DNA of 64,000 bases from an uncultured Clostridia bacterium (GTDB lineage Bacteria; Bacillota; Clostridia; Christensenellales; Borkfalkiaceae). Shown here piece by piece: positions 48,396 through 58,460 of this stretch. A program made the position numbers and the translations under genes. Numbering within the stretch: the first letter of the stretch is position 1; each line of letters begins with the position of its first letter. Location: the NCBI GenBank assembly GCA_949878885.1, contig CATLBN010000007.1, positions 1 through 64,000 of the forward strand, read 5' to 3'. The notes under the pieces were generated by a model. The model searched no databases. It was not told the DNA's origin and saw only the letters and a list, made by a program, of their open reading frames with translations.

Positions 48396-48421
48396 TTATG
48401 TGTAACATAGTACTTTATAAA
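48396..48421 (+). repeat. 26-base intergenic repeat, copy 2
   Basis: Matches 39576-39601 at 23 of 26 positions; it lies between the ferritin-like gene and the uvrA terminator. Confidence 0.6.
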
Positions 48422-48434
48422 GTTTAAAAATATA

Positions 48435-48467
48435 GTAAAAATGACGGTTTTACACCGTCATTTTTAC
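48435..48467. terminator. Terminator of uvrA
   Basis: A 13-bp stem (48435-48447 with 48455-48467) beginning four bases after the uvrA stop. Confidence 0.85.
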
Positions 48468-48471
48468 TTTT

Positions 48472-51291
48472 TTAATGATTTAAAATCTTTTTAAGATATT
48501 GTCCCGTAAAACTATCAGAAACGTTTGCAACTTGTTCCGGACTTCCTACGGCAACTACAGTTCCGCCTTTATCTCCGCCCTCGGGTCCTAAATCAATAAT
48601 CCAATCGGCGCACTTTATAACATCCAAATTGTGCTCTATTACAAGAACCGTATTGCCGTTGGAACGCAAACGCGTAATTATGCTTACAAGCTTGTCAACG
48701 TCGTAACTGTGCAGCCCCGTTGTAGGCTCGTCTAAAATATAAAAAGTTTTACCTGTGCTGCGCTTTGACAGCTCGGTTGCAAGTTTTACCCTCTGCGCTT
48801 CTCCGCCTGAAAGCGTTGTTGCGCTCTGCCCAAGCTTTATATATCCCAATCCCACGTCGCATAGCGTATGCAGTTTATTGTATATTGCAGATACCGGTTT
48901 AAAAAATTCGGTTGCTTCTTCAACCGTCATTTCCAATACGTCCGATATAGATTTACCCTTATATTTAACTTCAAGCGTTTCTCTGTTATAACGCTTACCG
49001 CCGCAAACCTCGCAAGGTACGTAAATATCGGGTAAAAAGTGCATTTCAATCTGAATTATTCCGTCGCCCTGACAGTGCTCGCATCTGCCGCCCGCTACGT
49101 TAAACGAAAAGCGTCCGCTTTTATATCCCCTTTCTTTTGCGTCGGGTGTTGCCGCAAACAAATCGCGTATCATTGTAAATACGCCCGTATAAGTTGCCGG
49201 ATTGCTACGCGGTGTTCTTCCTATAGGCTGCTGGTCTATCGCAATAACTTTATCAAAATATTCAAGCCCATCAAAAGACTGAGCCTTGCCCAAAAGCTGA
49301 CGCGCGTTATTTAATTTATTGGCTAAATAAGGATAAATTATTTCGTTTACAAGGCTGCTTTTGCCGCTGCCTGAAACGCCCGTTACAGCCGTTATAAGTC
49401 CCGCAGGAATTTCTATATTTACATTCTTTAAATTATTTTGAGTACAGCCGTTAACTTTTAAACTTCTGCCGTCAGGTTTTTGACGAACTTGCGGCACTTC
49501 GATTTTTCTGCGTCCCGATAAATAATCTCCCGTTATAGAGCGCGGTTCGTTAACAATGTCCTCAACCGTTCCGTTTGCAACAACTTCTCCTCCGTGCACG
49601 CCTGCCTTGGGACCTATATCAACGATATAATCGGCAGCACGCATAGTATCTTCGTCATGCTCTACCACAATTAAAGTGTTTCCCAAATCCCTAAGTCCCA
49701 AAAGCGACTTTAAAAGTTTTTCGTTATCTCGCTGGTGCAACCCTATACTCGGCTCGTCCAATATATAAAGCACGCCTGTCAACGCGCTGCCTATTTGAGT
49801 TGCAAGCCTAATACGCTGACTTTCGCCGCCGGAAAGCGTTGCGGCGCTGCGCGAAAGAGTTAAATAGCCAAGTCCTACATTTTGTAAAAAGCTCAAACGG
49901 CTGTCTATTTCTTTTATAATGCTATCCGCAATCATATGCTCAGTTTTACCCAAAAAACCGAAATCAGTAAACACTTTTAAATCGTTTACCGACATATCGC
50001 ACACTTCCGCAATATTTTTGCCGCCTACGGTTATTGCAAGCGCTTCTTTTTTAAGTCTTTTGCCATGACACGCAGGGCAGTCCGAAGTTCGCATATAACG
50101 TTCTATATCCCACTTTACACTGTCCGACGAGGTTTGGTTATAGCGGCGCTGTAAATTAGAAGCAAACCCCTCCCAAGCGGTTTTATAACTGCCCGTAAAC
50201 TTATAAGCATTATATTCAAGCTCTATTTTCTCGCCCCCGTTGCCGTACATAAGCATATCGTACGTAGCTTTGGGCAAATCTTTTACAGGTACGTCAAGAG
50301 AAAATCCGTAAGCTTTGGATAGAGAATTCAAGTACATTTGCGTCATAGACGAAGATTCAAGGTTCCAACCGCTTATCTTAATAGCACCTTCTCTTAGCGT
50401 CTTAGATTTATCTGGACAAATCAAATCCGCATCGATAACCTGTTTAAAGCCCAAACCCGAACATTCGGGACAAGCTCCCCAAGGCGTATTAAACGAAAAA
50501 ATACGCGGTTCTATTTCCTCTATCGAAATTCCGCAATCCGGACAGGCGTAATTTGAAGAAAACAATTCTTCTTTACCTTCGCAATCTACAACCACTAATC
50601 CATCGGCAAGCTTTAAAGCCGTTTCAAGACTGTCGGTAAGCCGCTTTAACACACCTTCTTTAATTACAAGACGGTCTACAACTACGGACACGTTATGCCG
50701 TAAGTTCTTTTCCAAGCGGATATCTTCTTGTAAATCATATATAATACCGTCTATTTTAACGCGCGCATAGCCGCTTTTTTTATACGATAAAAGCTCTTTT
50801 TCAAACGCGCCTTTCTTACCGCGCACTACGGGAGCTTCAATCATAATTTTACTGCCTTGGGGCATAACCGTTACTCTGTCCGCTATTTCGTCCACCGATT
50901 GTTTGCGTATTTCTCTGCCGCACTTTGGACAGTGCGGAATACCTACGCGCGCATACAGTAATCTGAAATAGTCATAAATTTCTGTAACGGTTCCGACCGT
51001 TGAGCGCGGATTGTGCGAAGTGGTTTTTTGGTCTATAGAGATTGCCGGGGATAACCCGTCGATAAGCTCCACGTCGGGTTTTTCCATTTGACCGAGGAAC
51101 TGCCGCGCATACGACGAAAGACTTTCGATATACCGTCTTTGCCCTTCGGCAAAAATTGTATCGAAAGCAAGAGTTGATTTTCCGCTGCCTGAAAGCCCCG
51201 TAAACACAGTTAAAGTATTGCGGGGAATATGCACGTCTATGTTTTTTAAATTATTTTCTTTTGCGCCCTTAACAAATATTTCTTCTTTCAT
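48472..51291 (-). CDS. uvrA: Excinuclease ABC subunit A
   Basis: 939 residues, the standard length. It has two ABC ATPase modules (Walker [15 protein letters not shown] and [13 protein letters not shown]; signatures LSGGESQRI and LSGGEAQRV). Zinc-binding cysteine pairs are at [13 protein letters not shown]...CPEC and CEHCQGDG...CEVCGG. It scans DNA for bulky damage and loads UvrB in nucleotide excision repair. It overlaps uvrB by four bases. Confidence 0.98.
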   Translation of the reverse strand: MKEEIFVKGAKENNLKNIDVHIPRNTLTVFTGLSGSGKSTLAFDTIFAEGQRRYIESLSSYARQFLGQMEKPDVELIDGLSPAISIDQKTTSHNPRSTVGTVTEIYDYFRLLYARVGIPHCPKCGREIRKQSVDEIADRVTVMPQGSKIMIEAPVVRGKKGAFEKELLSYKKSGYARVKIDGIIYDLQEDIRLEKNLRHNVSVVVDRLVIKEGVLKRLTDSLETALKLADGLVVVDCEGKEELFSSNYACPDCGISIEEIEPRIFSFNTPWGACPECSGLGFKQVIDADLICPDKSKTLREGAIKISGWNLESSSMTQMYLNSLSKAYGFSLDVPVKDLPKATYDMLMYGNGGEKIELEYNAYKFTGSYKTAWEGFASNLQRRYNQTSSDSVKWDIERYMRTSDCPACHGKRLKKEALAITVGGKNIAEVCDMSVNDLKVFTDFGFLGKTEHMIADSIIKEIDSRLSFLQNVGLGYLTLSRSAATLSGGESQRIRLATQIGSALTGVLYILDEPSIGLHQRDNEKLLKSLLGLRDLGNTLIVVEHDEDTMRAADYIVDIGPKAGVHGGEVVANGTVEDIVNEPRSITGDYLSGRRKIEVPQVRQKPDGRSLKVNGCTQNNLKNVNIEIPAGLITAVTGVSGSGKSSLVNEIIYPYLANKLNNARQLLGKAQSFDGLEYFDKVIAIDQQPIGRTPRSNPATYTGVFTMIRDLFAATPDAKERGYKSGRFSFNVAGGRCEHCQGDGIIQIEMHFLPDIYVPCEVCGGKRYNRETLEVKYKGKSISDVLEMTVEEATEFFKPVSAIYNKLHTLCDVGLGYIKLGQSATTLSGGEAQRVKLATELSKRSTGKTFYILDEPTTGLHSYDVDKLVSIITRLRSNGNTVLVIEHNLDVIKCADWIIDLGPEGGDKGGTVVAVGSPEQVANVSDSFTGQYLKKILNH

Positions 51292-53255
51292 TGCTTTTTA
51301 CTTTTAAACAGTTTTTTTCTGAGTTCCGATATCGAATCGCGGATTTCTATTGCCCGTTCGAAATCGAGTTGTGCCGAAGCCACTTTCATAAGCGCTTTCA
51401 GCTTTTCTATTTCTGCCGGAATATCTGCAAGTTTAATATTTTCCCCTGCAGATTTTTTACCCGTTATTCCTATAGAATTTTTAACTTCTTTAATTATGGT
51501 TTTGGGAACTATTCCGTGCGCTTTATTATACTCCGACTGAATTTTACGACGGCGCTCGGTTTCTACGATTGCACGCTGCATACTGCCCGTAATAACGTCG
51601 GCATACATTATAACCCTGCCTTCGGAATTTCTTGCCGCTCTGCCTATTGTTTGCACAAGCGCTGTTTCGCTTCTTAAAAAGCCTTCTTTATCGGCGTCGA
51701 GAATAGCAACAAGTTTAACTTCGGGCAGGTCTAAACCTTCTCTAAGTAAATTAATGCCGCAAAGCACGTCGAATTCTCCGCCGCGCAAGCCGTTTATAAT
51801 ATCTATACGCTCCAAAGCGTCTATATCGCTGTGCATATACCTTACTTTAAGCCCGTGTTCCTTTAAAAAATCGGTTAAACTTTCGGCCATTCTTTTAGTC
51901 ATAGTTGTTACAAGCACCCTGCCGCCGCTTGATATAACCGCTTTAGCTTCTCCCAATAAATCGTCAATTTGAGTTTTTGTGGGTCGCACGTCAACTTTCG
52001 GGTCTAATAGTCCCGTAGGGCGTATAAGCTGTTCAACGGTGTTTCCCGCTTGCTCCATTTCGTACGGAGCGGGCGTCGCCGAGACGCAAATGAGCTGCGG
52101 CACGCGCGCGTCGAATTCGTCAAACGTAAGCGGACGGTTATCGTACGCCGCGCTTAAACGGAAACCGTAGTTTACAAGATTTTGTTTTCTTGACCTGTCG
52201 CCGTGATACATTGCGCGTATCTGCGGAATTGTCATATGACTTTCGTCTATAAATACAAGAAATTTACCTGCCGGAAAATAATCCAACAGCGTAAACGACG
52301 GGTCGCCCGGATTTCTGCCGTCGAAATATCTGCTGTAATTTTCAACGCCGCTACAATAGCCTATCTCGCGCATCATTTCAAGATCATAGGTAGTGCGCTG
52401 AGCAAGCCTCTCCGCTTCTAAAAGTTTTCCTTCATCGCGGAAGGCTTTTACTTCGTCTTGCATATCCCGTTCTATCATAGACAGCGCCGACTGCATTTTA
52501 TCTGAGCCTACGGCATATTGACTTGCAGGAAATATTAAAACGTGTTTAAGTTCCGACAAGACGTTTCCCGTAAGCGCGTCTTCTTCGCAGATTTTATCTA
52601 TTTCGTCTCCGAAAAATTCTACTCTGATTGCAATTTCCGAATTGCTTGCAGGAAAAATTTCCACAGTGTCGCCGCGAACGCGGAAAGATGAACGCTGAAA
52701 ATCGATATCTCGCCTTGCGTATTGTATTTCAACAAGTCTTCTAAGCAGCGCGTCGCGCTCCATTTCCATACCGGGGCGCAGAGAAATTGCCAAACGGAAA
52801 TATTCTTCCGGCGCGCCCAAACCGTAAATACAGCTTACCGAAGCAACTACGATTACGTCGTCCCTCTCTCCCAAAGAGCTTGTGGCGGAATTCCTAAGCT
52901 TGTCAATTTCGTCGTTTAAACTCATATCCTTTTCGATATACGTATCGGTAGAAGGTATGTAGCTTTCGGGTTGGTAATAATCGTAATACGATACAAAATA
53001 TTCAACGCGGTTATTGGGGAAAAATTCTTTAAATTCGTTACAGAGCTGCGCCGCAAGCGTTTTATTGTGCGCAATTACAAGCGTAGGGCGGTTTACGTTA
53101 TTAATTACGTTTGCCATAGTAAAAGTTTTGCCGCTGCCTGTAACGCCTACTAAAACCTGCGTGCGTATGCCGTCGAGCACGCCTTCCGTAAGGCTTTTAA
53201 TTGCCTGAGGCTGGTCGCCCGTAGGTTGAAATTTTGACTGTAACTGAAATTTCAT
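51288..53255 (-). CDS. uvrB: Excinuclease ABC subunit B
   Basis: 655 residues: helicase-like motifs with Walker [12 protein letters not shown], the beta-hairpin region [27 protein letters not shown], and motif [11 protein letters not shown]. The C-terminal UVR domain ([25 protein letters not shown]) recruits UvrC. It verifies damage after UvrA. It is the first gene of the uvrBA operon; uvrC is not nearby. Confidence 0.98.
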   Translation of the reverse strand: MKFQLQSKFQPTGDQPQAIKSLTEGVLDGIRTQVLVGVTGSGKTFTMANVINNVNRPTLVIAHNKTLAAQLCNEFKEFFPNNRVEYFVSYYDYYQPESYIPSTDTYIEKDMSLNDEIDKLRNSATSSLGERDDVIVVASVSCIYGLGAPEEYFRLAISLRPGMEMERDALLRRLVEIQYARRDIDFQRSSFRVRGDTVEIFPASNSEIAIRVEFFGDEIDKICEEDALTGNVLSELKHVLIFPASQYAVGSDKMQSALSMIERDMQDEVKAFRDEGKLLEAERLAQRTTYDLEMMREIGYCSGVENYSRYFDGRNPGDPSFTLLDYFPAGKFLVFIDESHMTIPQIRAMYHGDRSRKQNLVNYGFRLSAAYDNRPLTFDEFDARVPQLICVSATPAPYEMEQAGNTVEQLIRPTGLLDPKVDVRPTKTQIDDLLGEAKAVISSGGRVLVTTMTKRMAESLTDFLKEHGLKVRYMHSDIDALERIDIINGLRGGEFDVLCGINLLREGLDLPEVKLVAILDADKEGFLRSETALVQTIGRAARNSEGRVIMYADVITGSMQRAIVETERRRKIQSEYNKAHGIVPKTIIKEVKNSIGITGKKSAGENIKLADIPAEIEKLKALMKVASAQLDFERAIEIRDSISELRKKLFKSKKQ

Positions 53256-53378
53256 ACAAGCAGATTATAACCCATTTTTAAAAGTTTTACAACAGAATAT
53301 AAACGCAAAAACCACAAGAAAGTTTTAAACGCACTTTTGTTAAAAATAAACAAATGTTTATATGCATATAAAAATTAA

Positions 53379-53405
53379 CAGCCCTAAGCGCAATGCTTAG
53401 GGCTG
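53379..53405. terminator. Bidirectional terminator
   Basis: An 11-bp stem (CAGCCCTAAGC with GCTTAGGGCTG), 10 bases after the stop of the surface-protein gene at 53415. Confidence 0.85.
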
Positions 53406-53414
53406 AAATTTTAA

Positions 53415-56144
53415 TTAATAGCCTATTATGGATTTCTCAGGCTCCATACCAAAACCTTTTTTAATAGTAACGTTTGAATATATTGTATAATCCGCAATAC
53501 TGAAATCGCCGTCTACTCCGTAAACAGGCAATCCGCATTCGCCCAAGCCTTCCGAAAGCGGAACAGCGTCGCCGCCCGCGATTATTACGTCGTTGCTTTT
53601 AATTCTTAAAATACCGCCTTTAGCCAACGCTACGGCTACGCCTGCCGGATTACGCCAATTTGTTGAATTGCCGCCCCTTAACGTAATTGGAGAATAAATT
53701 GTTAAATATTTGCAATATACCGCAGACGAACCAACGTTTTGCAATTTTTCATTTATTTTTAGGTTATCCGTACCCGATACCGTGGCATTGTTCGCGTAAA
53801 GATTTAACGTATAATCCGACTTCATAACAATGGCATTGCGACCGGAATGCGCAACTATATTTATGTTTTCCAAAGTCAAATCAAAATTACTATTTCTATA
53901 TTCTATTACAATATTCAAATTTATTTTTGCTTTAGGCAAGGATGTTTTTACCACCATTTTCATAGTGGTTGGAGAAACACGCAATTCATAATAAATAGAA
54001 GGACCTATTTTACTAAAATTAACTTCTGCAACCTGTTCGGATATTTGATAATCGGAATAATCGCCGGCATCTAAAATCTGGTTCCATCTGGCTTTTAATA
54101 TAATATCGTCTTCTATTTCTTTTAAAACTTCAACTTTTTTATCGTTTAAGTACCAACCCAAAAATTCAAAGCGCCCCTCTTGCGGATTTATTAAATCTTG
54201 TTTCGGCTCACTTAGCGTAACAGTATTAAAGTACGTAATTTTTTCGGGATTGGTGTTTTCATATTTACTATTGATATATGTTATATTATACTTAATATTT
54301 TCATAACAAGCATAAAGATTTAAATTTCCGGTAACTTTCATTTCTATTACGGGTTTCATATCTTTATTGTAATACTGTGTTCCGCCTTCGCGTTTATCAT
54401 AATAGCCTATAAAAGTTTTATGGGCTATTATGTCGGGCGCTTCGGCTTCCGGCATTAATTTATCATAGGTTGCGTATAAAAAATTATTATAAACTTCGGC
54501 GTCCAATGGATAAAAATAAACTTTATATATTTCAGGCTCCCATCTGGCATATAGCGTAGCGTCATTCTTTAAGTCCCAGTTAGTTCGCGATACTAAATTT
54601 CTATCATAATACATTGTTCCGTTACTACTATAATATCCTTCAAATTTAAACCCCTTTAAATACGGAACCGTAATTTGCGGCATAGGTAAACCGTAAACAA
54701 CATCAATAATATCGGTACCGCCCTCGCCGCCGCTCTTATCAAAAATAATTTTATAAAATTCCCTATCGTATATAACGTTTGTAAAATTAATGCACCAAGC
54801 TTTATCCCAGGTTGTAATTTTATTTTGGTTGTGCACATATACGGTTTGCAATTCTTGGTCCCAATTATCAATAACCGCATATCCAACGTTTTTAACCGCT
54901 TCGTCTATATGCAGTTCGGCAATAGAAGATGTGCCGCTAAAAGCTAAATCATCTATTAACGTTAGGTTTGAGCCGTTAGGCAAATATATAACACCGTCGG
55001 AACTGTCTGCAATTAAACCGTCTGTTATGTTTAAAACGCTTTCGCTACCGTTATAGGTTTTGGGTTCTATAAAGAATATATTTTTTATATTAGTACAGTC
55101 CTGCAACATATTCTTTGGAAATTCGGTTATTGTTTTAGGGAAAACAATATACTCTACAAACGAACCGCTAAACGTACTTTCAGATTTATTTACATTGTCT
55201 TCGGTAAAAGTAACCGGTCTGTTTATTATTATGCTTGTACCTTCCGTCCACGAAAAAGCGCCCGTACCTATATAAATTTCTTTTTCCGAATATTCTATTA
55301 ACATTTTATTAAAAACACTTCCGAAAAACGCTTCGTCCGCTATACCTAAAATATCTACCCCGTTATACCGGGCAGGAATAAAAATATTGCCGTTATCATC
55401 TTCGGGCGCAACGTCGCCTACGTTTTCCGACGTTAAATAAAAATTATCGGAACGCGGTTGACCTGCCGCCAAATAATAGCCTATAATCTGCGGCGATACT
55501 GAACGGGCGTTTAAGTCATAAACGGGTTCAAGCTCTAACGGCTGTCTGTACTTACTGCCGTATTCCACGTTTTGATTTGCATTATTTGAATTCCAATTAG
55601 AAGCCCAGCCTTCGCCGGCTTGTTCGGCGCGCACTCTTACCTGTGTATTTATGCTTCTGAAAATGTTTCCGCCTAATTTTTCTACCGACTTGGGTATTAC
55701 CACTTCTTTTAATTGCGCACATTTATAAAAAACGCTACTACCCAATTCTTTTACGTTGGCTAAATTTATACGTTTTAATTTGGCGCAGTTTGCAAAAGCC
55801 GTATTACCTATTTTTTTTATTGTGTTAGGCAAACTTACACGCACCAACTCGGTAGAATTCATAAAACCGTTTGTAGCAACTTCGGTAACAGTATAAATTT
55901 CCCCTTCAATTTCTGCGGTTTTAGGTACAATAGCCTTAGTTGCAACGGTTTTATTAGTTATTCGCACACTGCATTCGGTTTGGCTTAATGGCATAAAGTC
56001 ATAAGTTGCAAGTACGGTTTCTTCATAGTCGGCAACAAAAAATTCGTCTGTTGAAGTTACCGTTTCCGCAGAAGCCTCAATTTCTTTTGCTTGCATAACA
56101 AGTAATCCGGTTATTAATAACGTTGCGCAAATTGTTATAAGCAA
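53415..56144 (-). CDS. Large secreted protein with BspA-type and InlB-type repeats, start frameshifted
   Basis: About 909 residues in the open frame. BspA/LRR_5 leucine-rich repeats at about 80-170 (SLPNTIKKIGNTAFANCAKL, VVIPKSVEKLGGNIF) precede a middle region with more LRR-like units. Three or more InlB repeats follow (FKFEGYYSSNGTMYYD, LYARWEP, FEFLGWYLNDKKV), then a beta-rich C-terminus without LPXTG or membrane anchor. The frame has no good start. A well-placed ATG at 56176 (GGGAG upstream) begins MNKTKDKVF and stops. One added base in the A run at 56149-56154 joins it to LTLLITICATLLITGLLVMQ, a perfect signal peptide. Confidence 0.72.
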   Translation of the reverse strand: MLITICATLLITGLLVMQAKEIEASAETVTSTDEFFVADYEETVLATYDFMPLSQTECSVRITNKTVATKAIVPKTAEIEGEIYTVTEVATNGFMNSTELVRVSLPNTIKKIGNTAFANCAKLKRINLANVKELGSSVFYKCAQLKEVVIPKSVEKLGGNIFRSINTQVRVRAEQAGEGWASNWNSNNANQNVEYGSKYRQPLELEPVYDLNARSVSPQIIGYYLAAGQPRSDNFYLTSENVGDVAPEDDNGNIFIPARYNGVDILGIADEAFFGSVFNKMLIEYSEKEIYIGTGAFSWTEGTSIIINRPVTFTEDNVNKSESTFSGSFVEYIVFPKTITEFPKNMLQDCTNIKNIFFIEPKTYNGSESVLNITDGLIADSSDGVIYLPNGSNLTLIDDLAFSGTSSIAELHIDEAVKNVGYAVIDNWDQELQTVYVHNQNKITTWDKAWCINFTNVIYDREFYKIIFDKSGGEGGTDIIDVVYGLPMPQITVPYLKGFKFEGYYSSNGTMYYDRNLVSRTNWDLKNDATLYARWEPEIYKVYFYPLDAEVYNNFLYATYDKLMPEAEAPDIIAHKTFIGYYDKREGGTQYYNKDMKPVIEMKVTGNLNLYACYENIKYNITYINSKYENTNPEKITYFNTVTLSEPKQDLINPQEGRFEFLGWYLNDKKVEVLKEIEDDIILKARWNQILDAGDYSDYQISEQVAEVNFSKIGPSIYYELRVSPTTMKMVVKTSLPKAKINLNIVIEYRNSNFDLTLENINIVAHSGRNAIVMKSDYTLNLYANNATVSGTDNLKINEKLQNVGSSAVYCKYLTIYSPITLRGGNSTNWRNPAGVAVALAKGGILRIKSNDVIIAGGDAVPLSEGLGECGLPVYGVDGDFSIADYTIYSNVTIKKGFGMEPEKSIIGY

Positions 56145-56209
56145 TGTTAAAAAACCTTGTCTTTCGTTTTGTTCATAATTTCTCCCTTATTATTTAAAAT
56201 TCCAATCTG

Positions 56210-58366
56210 TTAATTGGTAATTTTTTCAAAAATAACTTTTATTTCAAGATACGAAATTATGTTGCTATCGTGTCTTGTTTCAGAAACAACTCCGTCAGAC
56301 CACTTTACAAACCGATAGCCTTCTAACGGCACGGCTTTAATTGTTAAACTTGAACCGTAACTGATTTTTCCGCGTGCAAAACGTATTTCGTTTCCGTTAT
56401 CTATCATTACCGTATATCCCGCAGTGTTTGAATTTACAGGCAAACAAGCGTACGCAACTATAACGTCCAACTTATGCAGCCAATATTCCCGAGGAATGCC
56501 TACTTTTTCACCGTTATAATCGGCTTTGCCCAGTAAATACCATTTACAAATATCCAGTGAGCCCTGCTTGTTCTCTATTACTTGGTAAAACGAAGTTAAC
56601 CCGCCGTAAAACGTCTGTTCGCAAGCGTACACAAACTTGTGCATAAATGTAAGTACCGTTGTTAATGATAACCTCCTTTGCCCGCTTTTTACCATCGATA
56701 AATATTTGTGACACAACTTTTCTGTTGGATTCATAAAATAGTTTTCCATATTTATGCATCCGTATTTTGCACTGCCGCTTCCACTGCCGGAACGCAAGAG
56801 ATATTCGTAATCGTTCATATTGAATGACGCCAACGTGCTATGATATAAACCGTTCAAATTGGATAATTCCGGCATATCTTTTGTATATAACGTATAGTCT
56901 ATTTTATCGTTCACCGTATATCTTCTACTGAAGCTTTCGGTGTGAACGGCGCTTAAAGTAAAGTAGCTGTCAACTTCAAATTTTACTATTCCCTCAAACC
57001 ACTCGTTTAGCAAATCGTTCATTTTTGCCGTAATAAAATAACTGTATTCGCGCTCTAATGCACACATTTTACTTTTTACTTGTATATCCGTATCGGTTAC
57101 AGAAGAATGCAATACTGCGTCCACCTCGTCTACAAACGTTATCAGCAATTTGTAAACGGGAATTTCGGCGGCTTCGCGCGTCTGCCAACGCGCATATAAC
57201 GTATTGCTTTTTAATGTAAATACCGAGTTCCCCAGCATATATACGCCGTTTTCGTTTACTACTTTAATAGTATAGTCTTTATCCGCATACCAACCGCAAA
57301 AGCTGTATCCGGACAGTTCGGGCATTGCAAACGTTAGGTTTTTTAAATTTTTTCTATTTAGAGTTATTCCGCTTGCCGTTGGCTTTCCGTAGTTTTCGCC
57401 GTAGTCGTATTTAAACGTTTTTTCCGTAGGTTCAAAATACGCCACGTATTCCGACAAACTTTTGCCGGCTTCATCTTGTCTGGTATTATCCATTGCCAAA
57501 TCGGACCATCCGCAAAATATGTAGCCCGGGTTTGCCAATGCTTCTACCGCCGCAAATTTTTCACCTGGCGCCGCGCCCGGCATTGTTTCGCCGACTATCG
57601 TTCCTCCGCCGTTAGCTACTTTATATTCAACCGTTAACCCAAAATACGCAGTCAGCGTTTTATCGCTTAATACGTTCGTTTCTTTGCGCGTTTGCTCCTT
57701 GCTTCCGTCGGACCACTTTATAAATTTATAGCCTGCGTCTGCTTTTGCCGTTATTTGTTTGCTTTCGCCTCCGTATTCCACGGTTTGACTTATTTCCCCT
57801 AATAAGCTGCCGTAACCGTTTGTTTCATATTTTATTTTATAGTATATTCTTTCGAATATTGCTTTCGCCGATTTCCATCTTGTTACGTTTTTTTCCTGCC
57901 TTTCGGGCGTTTCTACTCCGTCCGTCCATTTTACAAATTTATAGCCTTCGTTTGGTACCGCCTTTATAACTGAACCGTCTTCGCCCTCTTTTACTGTTTG
58001 ATACGCTTCTCCTATTAGCTGTCCTTCCTCCGTTTCTACTATATAAATCAAATTATAATATTTTGTCAAACTTTCAAATTCCGCTGTTACGGTAATATCA
58101 GCAGTTACATTCTTTTCCTGTCTTTCGGCCGTTTCAACTCCGTCCGACCATTTTACAAATTTATAACCTTCGTCTGCAACAGCCGTTACAGCCGAACCGT
58201 CTTCGCCCTCTTTTACCGTTTGCGTAACTTCTCCCTGTATGTTTCCGCCTTCGGTGCTTTTATATTCCAAGCCGAATTTCTGTACAGTGCAGCCTATTAA
58301 CGTAACTAATCCGCATATTATTGCACTTATGCCTATTAACATTAAAATGTTTATACTCTTTTTCAT
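56210..58366 (-). CDS. Repeat-rich surface lipoprotein
   Basis: From the ATG at 58366 the product is 718 aa. A lipoprotein signal (MKKSINILMLIGISAIICGL, then lipobox LIGC) gives membrane anchoring at the cysteine. Four tandem repeats of about 60 residues follow (GYKFVKWSDGVETAERQEKN type), then one InlB unit (GYSFCGWYADKDY, LYARWQ). A unique region of about 240 residues comes next, then a fifth WSDG repeat at the end. The unique region resembles nothing I recognise. The promoter leaves almost no leader. Confidence 0.78.
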   Translation of the reverse strand: MKKSINILMLIGISAIICGLVTLIGCTVQKFGLEYKSTEGGNIQGEVTQTVKEGEDGSAVTAVADEGYKFVKWSDGVETAERQEKNVTADITVTAEFESLTKYYNLIYIVETEEGQLIGEAYQTVKEGEDGSVIKAVPNEGYKFVKWTDGVETPERQEKNVTRWKSAKAIFERIYYKIKYETNGYGSLLGEISQTVEYGGESKQITAKADAGYKFIKWSDGSKEQTRKETNVLSDKTLTAYFGLTVEYKVANGGGTIVGETMPGAAPGEKFAAVEALANPGYIFCGWSDLAMDNTRQDEAGKSLSEYVAYFEPTEKTFKYDYGENYGKPTASGITLNRKNLKNLTFAMPELSGYSFCGWYADKDYTIKVVNENGVYMLGNSVFTLKSNTLYARWQTREAAEIPVYKLLITFVDEVDAVLHSSVTDTDIQVKSKMCALEREYSYFITAKMNDLLNEWFEGIVKFEVDSYFTLSAVHTESFSRRYTVNDKIDYTLYTKDMPELSNLNGLYHSTLASFNMNDYEYLLRSGSGSGSAKYGCINMENYFMNPTEKLCHKYLSMVKSGQRRLSLTTVLTFMHKFVYACEQTFYGGLTSFYQVIENKQGSLDICKWYLLGKADYNGEKVGIPREYWLHKLDVIVAYACLPVNSNTAGYTVMIDNGNEIRFARGKISYGSSLTIKAVPLEGYRFVKWSDGVVSETRHDSNIISYLEIKVIFEKITN

Positions 58367-58372
58367 AGTTTT

Positions 58373-58401
58373 ATTATACGATATTTTCCATATTCTGTCA
58401 A
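58373..58401 (-). promoter_or_regulatory. Perfect sigma-A promoter of the lipoprotein gene
   Basis: TTGACA (58396-58401), 17 bases, TATAAT (58373-58378) on the minus strand. The predicted start falls on or one base from the A of the ATG at 58366. Confidence 0.75.
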
Positions 58402-58414
58402 TATTCAATATTTT

Positions 58415-58445
58415 AACAGCCCACGGATTAAATCCGTGGGCTGTT
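58415..58445. terminator. Hairpin terminator
   Basis: A 15-bp stem (AACAGCCCACGGATT and its complement, single-base loop) between pnp and the lipoprotein gene; a T-run follows on the plus side. Confidence 0.7.
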
Positions 58446-58460
58446 ATGCTTTTTTATTGT

